Part shown: positions 42,241-49,498 of the stretch, piece by piece
How the letters are laid out: each line of letters opens with the position of its first letter
Position numbering within the stretch: the stretch's first letter is position 1
From: Alphaproteobacteria bacterium
Lineage (GTDB): Bacteria; Pseudomonadota; Alphaproteobacteria; DSM-16000; Inquilinaceae
Reading direction: 5' to 3'
Assembly: GCA_028284045.1 (NCBI GenBank)
Contig: JANQSN010000027.1
Location: forward strand, 1-62,877
Length of the DNA stretch: 62,877 bases
The notes under the pieces: model-generated
Database searches by the model: none
What the model was told of the DNA's origin: nothing
Seen by the model: the letters and a program-made list of their open reading frames with translations, nothing else
Program-made: the position numbers and the translations under genes

Positions 42241-43041
42241 TCACAGCACCTTCGACCGCGCCCAGGTGCTGATCTGTTCCACCACCAGGACCAGGATGAA
42301 GATGGCGATGATGATGGTGGCGGCCTGCTGATACTGGAACAGGTCCATCGCCACCTTCAGCTCCAGCCCGATGCCGCCGGCGCCGACCAGGCCCAGCACC
42401 ACCGAGGAGCGGGTCGATTTCTCCAGGCTGAACAGCGTGGTGTTGATGAAGGACGGCATCGCCTGGGGCAGCACGGCGGAGAAGACGACGCCGGTGCGGC
42501 TGGCGCCGAGCGCCGTCAGCGCCTCGCGCGGGCCGCGGTCGGTCTCCTCCATCGCCTCGGCGAAGAAACGCCCGCAGAAGCCGATGGTGTCGACCGCAAT
42601 GGCCAGCGTACCGGCGGCCGGGCCGAGGCCGACGGCGATCACGAAGACCAGGGCCCAGACCAGGTCGGGCACCGTGCGGAAAAGCGAGATCAACCCGCGC
42701 GCGGCGACGTAGACGGCGGGATGCGGCGTCAGCCCGCGCGCCGCCAGGACCGCCAAGGGCAGGCTGACGACGATGCCGATGACGGTGCCGACCACCGCCA
42801 TCTGAAAGGTCTCCAAGAGATACCCGCCGACCCGGTCGATGCGGCTGAGATCCGGCGGCATCATCCGCCCGATCAAGTCGCCGACCCGCGGCAGGCCGGT
42901 CGCCAGGCGCTCCGGCGACAGGCCGACCTGGCCGAAGGAGACGATGACGAAGGCGACCGCCGCGACCGTCAGCGCGAAGGCCAGCGGCCCCGGTCGGGCG
43001 AAGCGCCCCGGCGGCACAGGTCCGCGGCCGGTCTCAGCCAT
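42241..43041 (-). CDS. phnE: phosphonate ABC transporter permease
   Basis: A 266-residue inner-membrane permease of the PhnE type, with about six helices and the cytoplasmic loop EALTALGASRTGVVFSAVLPQAMPSFINTTLFSLE that docks on the ATPase. It overlaps the end of phnC by 8 bases. Last gene of a phnD-phnC-phnE operon that imports phosphonates or phosphite. Confidence 0.92.
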   Translation of the reverse strand: MAETGRGPVPPGRFARPGPLAFALTVAAVAFVIVSFGQVGLSPERLATGLPRVGDLIGRMMPPDLSRIDRVGGYLLETFQMAVVGTVIGIVVSLPLAVLAARGLTPHPAVYVAARGLISLFRTVPDLVWALVFVIAVGLGPAAGTLAIAVDTIGFCGRFFAEAMEETDRGPREALTALGASRTGVVFSAVLPQAMPSFINTTLFSLEKSTRSSVVLGLVGAGGIGLELKVAMDLFQYQQAATIIIAIFILVLVVEQISTWARSKVL

Positions 43042-43834
43042 CGCGCCCGGCCCCGAACAGATGGCTCAGCCGGTCGTCGCCGATCTCGCCCGCCGGCAGG
43101 TCGAACGCCACCCGCCCGGCGGCCAGCGCCACGACCCGGTCGGCGAAGCGCCGGGCATGCGCCATGTTGTGGGTGGTGAACAGCACCGACAGGCCCTCGT
43201 CGCGCATCAGGCTGGCGAACAGCGCCATCACCTCCTCCGCCGCCGTCGGGTCGAGGCTGGCCACCGGCTCGTCGGCCATGACGAAGGCCGGGCGCTGCAT
43301 CAGCACCCGCGCGATGGCCACCCGCTGGGACTGGCCGCCCGACAACCGGTCGGCGCGCCGATCGGCCAGCCCGGCCAGCCCGACCCGGTCGAGCGCCCGC
43401 ATCGCCTCGGCCCGGGCGTCCGCCGGGGCCAGCCACTGAACCCAGGTCCGCGGCCCCCGCGCGCGGGCCTGCACGCCCTGCACGACATTGCTGAGCGCGG
43501 ACAGCCGCGGCACCAGGTTGTGGCGCTGGAAGACGAAGCCGACGCGGGCGCGAAGCGCGCGCAAACCGCCGGGCCGCAGCCGGTCGACCCGCTGGCCCAA
43601 GACGGCGATCTCGCCATCCTGCGGCTCCACCAGGCGCAGGATGGCGCGCAGCAGGGTGGACTTGCCGGCCCCGTTCGGGCCGACCAGCGCCACCGCCTCG
43701 CCGCGGCCGACCGACAGCGAGACGCCGTCGAGCACCCGGGTGTGGCCGAAACCGACCGTCAGGCCGCCGACCGCCAGGTCCGGCGCCGGATCCCCGGCGC
43801 CGGCTGCGGCCGGATCGCGATAGGCGAGCGACAC
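43034..43834 (-). CDS. phnC: phosphonate ABC transporter ATP-binding protein
   Basis: A 266-residue ABC ATPase: Walker A LVGPNGAGKSTLL, Q-loop FQRHNLV, signature LSGGQSQRVAIAR, Walker B FVMADEPVASLD, and the TTHNMAHA His loop. It begins at the base after the phnD stop and overlaps phnE, so the three are translationally linked. It energises phosphonate import. Confidence 0.93.
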   Translation of the reverse strand: MSLAYRDPAAAGAGDPAPDLAVGGLTVGFGHTRVLDGVSLSVGRGEAVALVGPNGAGKSTLLRAILRLVEPQDGEIAVLGQRVDRLRPGGLRALRARVGFVFQRHNLVPRLSALSNVVQGVQARARGPRTWVQWLAPADARAEAMRALDRVGLAGLADRRADRLSGGQSQRVAIARVLMQRPAFVMADEPVASLDPTAAEEVMALFASLMRDEGLSVLFTTHNMAHARRFADRVVALAAGRVAFDLPAGEIGDDRLSHLFGAGRDG

Positions 43835-44698
43835 CTACTCGACGAACTGCGAGAAGTCCTCGATGCCGATGGTGCGGTACATCGCCCGCACATAGTCGTA
43901 GTCGCTGTCGTCGATGTTCGCGAGGAAGCGGCCACCGGCGTATTTCTGGTTGTCCTCGCCGCTCAGGACGGCGTCCAACAGCGCGTCCTGGTGGTCGAGG
44001 AAGGCGGTGCGCACCGTCTCCACCGTCTCGTCGGCGACCTCCGGCGACGCGATCAGGATGTCGTTGGGCAGGTCGCGGCCGCGGGCGACGACGCTGAACG
44101 CCTCTTCCGGGAAGGCGGTGCGGATGCGCTGGAGATGGGAGAAGTTCATGCCCACGGCGGCGATATCGCCGCGGATCAGCGCCTCGACCGCCGTGTTGCG
44201 GCTGATGATCGTCGCCTCGTAGGTGTCGTTGTAGAGGATGCCGAGGTCGGCCAGCGCCTGGGCGGGCCCGAGATGCTGGGAGGTCGACCCGACGGAGCCG
44301 AAGGACACCGTCTCGCCGTCCAGGTCGCCGGCCTCGCGGATCGGCCCGTCGGCCATGACGACGATCTGCGCGAAGTAGTCGGGGCGCTGCCAGCCGACCA
44401 CCACCTCCGCATCCGTGACCTCGCGGAACACGACATACTCCGCCGGGCCGGTCAGCACGAAGTCGACCTGGCCGGCGCGCATCGCTTCCACCGCCGCGGT
44501 GCGGTTGTTGACCGGCTGGAAGTCGATTTCATAGCCGGTCACCTCGGCCAGCGTGCCGGCGAAGGCGCCGAACTCGCGCTGGAGGTCCTCCATTCCGGCG
44601 ACGTCGGTTACCGCGAAGCGGATGGTGTCGGCCGCGGCCAGGCTGGTGCCGGCGACCCACAGGCAGGCGGAGGCGGCGATCGCGCGCGTCAGCATCAT
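43835..44698 (-). CDS. phnD: phosphonate-binding periplasmic protein
   Basis: A 287-residue binding protein with a cleaved signal peptide (AIAASACLWVAGTSLAAAD). It has the PhnD-type fold: RFAVTDVAGMEDL, VDFVLTGPAEYVVF, and SVGSTSQHLGPAQALAD, the phosphonate/phosphate pocket segment with Ser and Thr. First gene of the phnDCE operon, divergent from phnM across a 240-base region that should hold both promoters; I see no convincing Pho box there. Confidence 0.92.
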   Translation of the reverse strand: MMLTRAIAASACLWVAGTSLAAADTIRFAVTDVAGMEDLQREFGAFAGTLAEVTGYEIDFQPVNNRTAAVEAMRAGQVDFVLTGPAEYVVFREVTDAEVVVGWQRPDYFAQIVVMADGPIREAGDLDGETVSFGSVGSTSQHLGPAQALADLGILYNDTYEATIISRNTAVEALIRGDIAAVGMNFSHLQRIRTAFPEEAFSVVARGRDLPNDILIASPEVADETVETVRTAFLDHQDALLDAVLSGEDNQKYAGGRFLANIDDSDYDYVRAMYRTIGIEDFSQFVE

Positions 44699-44938
44699 CG
44701 GCTGAGGTCCTTCATGTCGATGGGGTCCGATAGGGGCGGTCTCATGGGCATGCCCGGCGGCCGCCGGTGGGGCGAACCGTCAGGCGGTAAACCCGTTTAG
44801 CGCGGACATGTTGCAGGTCCATGTCGTCTAGATGACCGAATGGCTAAGATGACGGCCGCCGGCCTGGACCGGCCTTGCGCCGGCCCGCCCCGGGGGCTAT
44901 CCGGCGAGGGTCCGTTCCGACATCCGGGAAATCCGATC

Positions 44939-46102
44939 ATGGCGTTCACCCTTTCGGGCGATCGCGTGCTGCTGGCCGACGGCACGCTGCAACCCGCCAC
45001 CCTGGCCATCGAAGGCGGTCTGATCGTCGAGGTGCGGCCGGGCCGCGCGCCCGGCGCCGATCTCGACGCCGGGGCGCGGCCGGTGCTGCCGGGCATCGTC
45101 GACCTGCATGGCGATGCCTTCGAACGCCAGGTGATGCCGCGGCCGACGGTGCGGTTCCCGCTGGACCTGGCGCTGCTTGAGACCGACCGGCAGATGATCG
45201 CCAACGGCATCACCACGGCCTTCCACGGCGTGACCTGCTCTTGGGAGCCGGGGCTGCGGTCGCATACGCGGTTCGGGGAGGTCGGCGACGCCATCGCCCG
45301 GCTCGGCGACCGGTTGGCGGTGGACACCCGGGTCCATCTGCGGCTGGAGGTGAGCTGCCTGGACGCCGAGCCGGCGGTGACGGCGGCGCTGGCCGCCGGT
45401 GGGATCGGACTGCTGGCCTTCAACGACCATCTGGCGGAGATCATCGACGATCTGGAAGCCGCCGGCGTCGATGCCGCCGACTACGCCAGCCGGGCCGGGG
45501 TGGACGCCACGGAACTGTTGGGGATCGCGCGGGCCGTGGCCGACCGGTCGGCGGAGTTTTCCGCGGCGCTAACGCGGTTGGCGGCGGCGGCGGCGGCGGC
45601 CGGGGTGGCGATGGCCAGCCACGACGACCCCGATCCGGAGACGCGGCACCGCTATCACAAGCTCGGCTGCCGGATCGCGGAGTTCCCGGTGACGCCGGAC
45701 ACGGTGGCGGCGACGGTCGATCTCGGCGACCCGATCGTCATGGGCGCGCCGAATGTCCTGCACGGCGGCAGCCACAAGCGCATCCTCGCCGCGGCCGACC
45801 TGGTGCGCCAAGGCACCTGCGATGCGCTGGTGTCGGACTACTACTACCCGTCGCTGCTGCTGGCACCGTTCCGGCTGGCGGACGGCCTCGGCCTCGATCT
45901 CGCCGCGGCCTGGCACCTGGTCGCCGCCGGCCCGGCGGAAGCCGCCGGGCTCACCGACCGCGGCCGTCTTTCGGCCGGCCGCCGCGCCGATGTGCTGATC
46001 GTGGAAGATCGCGCGGCGCTGCCGGCGCTGGCGGCCGCCTGGGTCGCCGGCCGTCCGGTCTATGCCGGACCCGACGGCGCCGACCTGCCGCGGGCGGCGT
46101 AG
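44939..46102 (+). CDS. phnM: ribose 1-methylphosphonate 5-triphosphate diphosphatase
   Basis: A 387-residue amidohydrolase-fold enzyme of the carbon-phosphorus lyase pathway, removing pyrophosphate from ribosyl alkylphosphonate triphosphate. It has the metal motif PGIVDLHGDAFERQ, SHDDPDPETRHR and VMGAPNVLHGGSHK, and SDYYYPSLL near the end. The ATG at 44939 begins the conserved part. A run of GCG codons (nine Ala) lies near 45583-45600. The core C-P lyase genes phnGHIJKL are not in the window. Confidence 0.92.
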   Translation: MAFTLSGDRVLLADGTLQPATLAIEGGLIVEVRPGRAPGADLDAGARPVLPGIVDLHGDAFERQVMPRPTVRFPLDLALLETDRQMIANGITTAFHGVTCSWEPGLRSHTRFGEVGDAIARLGDRLAVDTRVHLRLEVSCLDAEPAVTAALAAGGIGLLAFNDHLAEIIDDLEAAGVDAADYASRAGVDATELLGIARAVADRSAEFSAALTRLAAAAAAAGVAMASHDDPDPETRHRYHKLGCRIAEFPVTPDTVAATVDLGDPIVMGAPNVLHGGSHKRILAAADLVRQGTCDALVSDYYYPSLLLAPFRLADGLGLDLAAAWHLVAAGPAEAAGLTDRGRLSAGRRADVLIVEDRAALPALAAAWVAGRPVYAGPDGADLPRAA

Positions 46103-46106
46103 TGAG

Positions 46107-46129
46107 CCCTCCCCCATCGAGGGGGAGGG
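46107..46129. terminator. bidirectional terminator between phnM and rpoH
   Basis: A perfect 9-bp stem CCCTCCCCC/GGGGGAGGG with an ATCGA loop, in the 49-base gap between two convergent stop codons. No long T-run, but position and strength fit a bidirectional terminator. Confidence 0.7.
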
Positions 46130-46151
46130 AAGTTCCAAAGGTTGATCGACT

Positions 46152-47030
46152 CTAGCCCACCAGCGCCGCGGGGTCGCCGACGCGCCGGGTGATGCTGGAC
46201 TTCAGCTTCATCAGGGCGCGGTGCTCAAGCTGGCGCACGCGTTCCTTGCTGACGCCCAGCTCGCGGCCCAGCTCTTCCAAGGTCGCACCCTCGTCGCGCA
46301 GCCGGCGCTGGCGGATGATCCGCTGCTCGCGCGGGCTCAGCTCGCCGATCGCCTCGGCCAGCCAGCGCGAGCGGGTGCGCGCGTCGCGCATGCCGATCAC
46401 CACCTCTTCCGGGTTCGGCCGGGTGTCCGGCAAGAAATCCTGCCAGTCGCTCTCGCCGCCCTCGCTGATCGGGCTGTTGAGCGACTGGTCGCCGCCCGAC
46501 AGACGCGATTCCATCGCCTCCACCTCGGCCACGTCGACCTGCAGCTCCTTGGCCACGAAGGCCCGGCCCTCGTCGCCCATGCGGCTGCCCGAGGGGTCGC
46601 CGATCTTGGCGCGCAGCCGGCGCAGGTTGAAGAACAGCGACTTCTGCGCTGCCGTCGTGCCGGTGCGCACGATCGACCAGTTGCGCAGGATGTAGTCCTG
46701 CATGGAGGAGCGGATCCACCACGCCGCATAGGTGGAGAAGCGCACGTCGCGATCGGGCTCGAACCGGGCGGCGGCCTGCATCAGGCCGACATTGCCTTCC
46801 TGTACTAGGTCGCCCACCGGCAGGCCGTAGTTGCGGAAGCGCGATGCCGTGCTGATCACTAGGCGGGTGTAGGACCGCACCAGCTCGTGCAGCGCGTCCT
46901 CGTCGCCGTCCTCGCGCCAGCGCTTGGCCAGCGCGAATTCCCGGTCGCGCGACAGCAACGGCTCGGCCATCGACGCCTTGATGTAGGAGAGATTGGCCCG
47001 CTGGGTCATCGGATCATCGATATGGGGCAT
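46152..47030 (-). CDS. rpoH: RpoH-type (sigma-32) RNA polymerase sigma factor
   Basis: A 292-residue heat-shock type sigma factor. Region 2 is complete (LVRSYTRLVISTASRFRNYGLPVGDLVQEGNVGLMQAAARFEPDRDVRFSTYAAWWIRSSMQDYIL). The RpoH box QKSLFFNLRRLRAKI and a region 4.2 helix-turn-helix (TLEELGRELGVSKERVRQLEHRALMKLK) follow. Alphaproteobacteria often have several RpoH paralogs; this one has the acidic insert after region 3 seen in RpoH2-like forms. The ATG at 47030 is chosen as the start of the family alignment. Confidence 0.93.
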   Translation of the reverse strand: MPHIDDPMTQRANLSYIKASMAEPLLSRDREFALAKRWREDGDEDALHELVRSYTRLVISTASRFRNYGLPVGDLVQEGNVGLMQAAARFEPDRDVRFSTYAAWWIRSSMQDYILRNWSIVRTGTTAAQKSLFFNLRRLRAKIGDPSGSRMGDEGRAFVAKELQVDVAEVEAMESRLSGGDQSLNSPISEGGESDWQDFLPDTRPNPEEVVIGMRDARTRSRWLAEAIGELSPREQRIIRQRRLRDEGATLEELGRELGVSKERVRQLEHRALMKLKSSITRRVGDPAALVG

Positions 47031-47140
47031 CGCTGGATCTCGCTGGCTGCCGGCGCCCTTGCGCCGAAGACGGAGCATTCGATCTCGCTACGCGCCCAGG
47101 GGTTACGCGGATCACCGGGGATCCGACCCGGCCGCGTCGA

Positions 47141-48835
47141 TCAGCGTCCGTCGGCGGTCAGGAAATCGAAGTCGCAGCCGCGATCGGCCTGGGTAATCGC
47201 CTGGTGCAGCAGCCGTGCATAGCCGCGCGGCGGGGCCGGCGGGGCGGGGTCCAAGGCGGCGCGCCGGCGGGCCAATTCCGCCGTGTCGACCGCCAGGGTC
47301 AGCCGGCGGCCGGGCACGTCCAGATGGATAAGATCATCAGTCTTAACAAGGGCCAGCGGCCCACCGACGGCGGCTTCCGGCGTGACGTGCAGCACGATGG
47401 TGCCGTAGGCGGTGCCGCTCATCCGGGCATCGGATATGCGCACCATGTCGGTGACGCCGGCCCGCGCCAGTTTCGCCGGGATCGGCAGATAACCGGCCTC
47501 CGGCATGCCGGGTGCGCCCACCGGACCGGCATTCCTCAACACGAGAATGTGATCGGGCGTGACCGGCAGATCGGGGTCGTCGATGCGGCGGGCCAGGTCC
47601 TCCAGCCCGTCGAACACCAGCGCCGGCCCGCGGTGGTCGAGGCGTTCCGCCGCCGCCGCCGACTGCTTGATCACCGCTCCGCCGGGCGCCAGGTTGCCGC
47701 GCAGCACGGCCAGTGCGCCCTGATCCGACACCGGCCGGTCGAGCGGCCGGACCACCGCCTGCGGCCAGTCGGGCGGTGCGTGCAGGGCCTCCGCCAGCGT
47801 GCCGCCGGTCACCGTCGCTCGGTCGAGACTGAGGTGCGGCGCCAGCACCGCGGCGATGCGGGCGAAGCCCCCGGCCTCGTACAGCTCCTGCATGTAGTGG
47901 CTGCCGGTCGGCTTAAGGTCGACGATGACCGGGGTCTCGCGGCCCAACGCGTCGACCCGGTCGAGGTCGACCGGGATCCCCAGCCGGCCGGCGATCGCCG
48001 TCAGATGGATCAGCGCGTTGGTCGACCCGCCGATCGCCATCAGAACGCGCAACGCGTCGTCGATCGCCGCCGGGGTGATCACGCGGTCGAGGGTCGGGCC
48101 GCCGTCGCGCGCCAATCGGACCGCGGCTGCGCCCGTGCGTTCCGCCTGGCGGCGCCGGGCCGACAGCACGGCGGGGATCGCCGCCCCGCCGGGCAGCATC
48201 ACGCCCAGCGCCTCCGACACCAGCGCCATGGTGCTGGCGGTGCCCATCACCATGCAGGTGCCCGGCGTCGGCCCGAGCTGGTCGGTGACCGCCGGCAGGT
48301 CCGCCGCGTCCAGCCGGCCGCCGCGATAGTCCGCCCAGAAGCGCCGGCAATCGGTGCAGGCGCCGACCCGCTCGCCCCGGAAGGCGCCGGTCAGCATCGG
48401 CCCCGTCACCTCCAGGATCGCCGGCACCTGCGCGCTGGCCGCGCCCATCAGCAGCGCCGGCACGGTCTTGTCGCAGCCGCCGATCAGCACCACCGCGTCC
48501 ATCGGCTGGGCGCGGATCATCTCCTCCACCCCCATCGCCATCAGGTTGCGCAGATACATCGAGGTCGGCGCGGCGAAGCTCTCGTGCAGGCTGATGACGG
48601 GAAAGCGGAACGGGATGCCGCCGGCCAGCATCACGCCGCGCTCGATGGCGGCGATCAGGTCGGGCACCGTGGCGTGACAGGAATTGTAGGCGCTGAAGGT
48701 GTCGACGATACCGATGACGGGCCGGTCGAGCGCGTCGTCGGTGTACCCCATCGACTTCAGGAAGACCCGCCGCAGATAGGCGGAGAACGCGTCGTCACCA
48801 TACGCCGTCAGGCGCCCGCGGAACCCGGTCGTCAT
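47141..48835 (-). CDS. IlvD/Edd family dehydratase, probably sugar-acid specific
   Basis: A 564-residue iron-sulfur dehydratase with Cys ligands in GGCDKTVPALLMG, GACTDCRRFW and GTCMVMGTASTM, and the metal-binding segment SDARMSGTAYGTIVLHVTPEAAVGGPLALV. Family members dehydrate dihydroxy acids or aldonic acids (arabonate, xylonate, gluconate). Sequence details and the lack of ilv genes nearby favour a sugar-acid substrate, but I cannot decide which. Confidence 0.88.
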   Translation of the reverse strand: MTTGFRGRLTAYGDDAFSAYLRRVFLKSMGYTDDALDRPVIGIVDTFSAYNSCHATVPDLIAAIERGVMLAGGIPFRFPVISLHESFAAPTSMYLRNLMAMGVEEMIRAQPMDAVVLIGGCDKTVPALLMGAASAQVPAILEVTGPMLTGAFRGERVGACTDCRRFWADYRGGRLDAADLPAVTDQLGPTPGTCMVMGTASTMALVSEALGVMLPGGAAIPAVLSARRRQAERTGAAAVRLARDGGPTLDRVITPAAIDDALRVLMAIGGSTNALIHLTAIAGRLGIPVDLDRVDALGRETPVIVDLKPTGSHYMQELYEAGGFARIAAVLAPHLSLDRATVTGGTLAEALHAPPDWPQAVVRPLDRPVSDQGALAVLRGNLAPGGAVIKQSAAAAERLDHRGPALVFDGLEDLARRIDDPDLPVTPDHILVLRNAGPVGAPGMPEAGYLPIPAKLARAGVTDMVRISDARMSGTAYGTIVLHVTPEAAVGGPLALVKTDDLIHLDVPGRRLTLAVDTAELARRRAALDPAPPAPPRGYARLLHQAITQADRGCDFDFLTADGR

Positions 48836-48953
48836 CGGCCGGTCTACCGAGCGCGCACAAAAACGGTCGGCGAGGGCGTGGCGGGCTGGGTGGTCTTCGC
48901 GCCCGCCCGCACGCCCTCAACCGGCACCGATACTCGGGGATCCGGGGAACCCG

Positions 48954-49376
48954 CTACGACTGGGAGACGCTGGCCTCGCGCGGCGGCGCCGGGAAGTCGC
49001 GGCGCTGGCCGGACATGGCGGCCGTGAAGCCCGCGATCACGTCGATCAGCGTCATCAGCGTCAGGATGAAGAAGGTCTCCGTCGCCATCTCCGGCAGCAT
49101 GATCAGTTCGACCACGCAGACCGCCAGCAGCAGCGTCGACAGGACATGATCGGCCATGGAGACCGCGCCGGTGCGGGTCGACTTGAAGATCTCCGCATAG
49201 AGCAGCACCAGACCGAGACCGATCAGGAAGTAGCCCCAGGACACCACCAGCAGGCTTTCCGGCTGCAGCGTGAACTGGAGGACCGACTGGTCCAGCGGCG
49301 TCATCGTGCCGAAGACCAGGATATGATAGATCGCCACCGGGATGACGAGGAGCGGCAGTCCGAGGAGAAACCGCAT
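48954..49376 (-). CDS. small membrane protein of unknown function
   Basis: A 140-residue protein with about four membrane helices (GLPLLVIPVAIYHILVFG; SLLVVSWGYFLIGLGLVLLYAEIF; HVLSTLLLAVCVVELIML; ETFFILTLMTLIDVIAGFTAAM) and a short polar tail. No family recognised with certainty. It lies between the dehydratase and PEP carboxylase genes, all on the same strand. Confidence 0.72.
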   Translation of the reverse strand: MRFLLGLPLLVIPVAIYHILVFGTMTPLDQSVLQFTLQPESLLVVSWGYFLIGLGLVLLYAEIFKSTRTGAVSMADHVLSTLLLAVCVVELIMLPEMATETFFILTLMTLIDVIAGFTAAMSGQRRDFPAPPREASVSQS

Positions 49377-49498
49377 GTCTGTCTCCTGTCCGGCCTAGGG
49401 GGTGGGCGAGCCGGTGTTGCACGAGCGCTCGTCTTGAGAGCTTACACCCCGGCCGATGCCCGGTCGAGGGCAAGGACTGCCGGACGGCCACCCGTGCC

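Noticed and set aside
44699..44938. Pho box between phnD and phnM
   Set aside because: No pair of CTGTCAT-like repeats with the right spacing is visible.
45580..45602. GCG triplet run in phnM as a phase-variable microsatellite
   Set aside because: It codes an Ala-rich helix; copy-number changes would keep the frame, so it would not act as an on/off switch.
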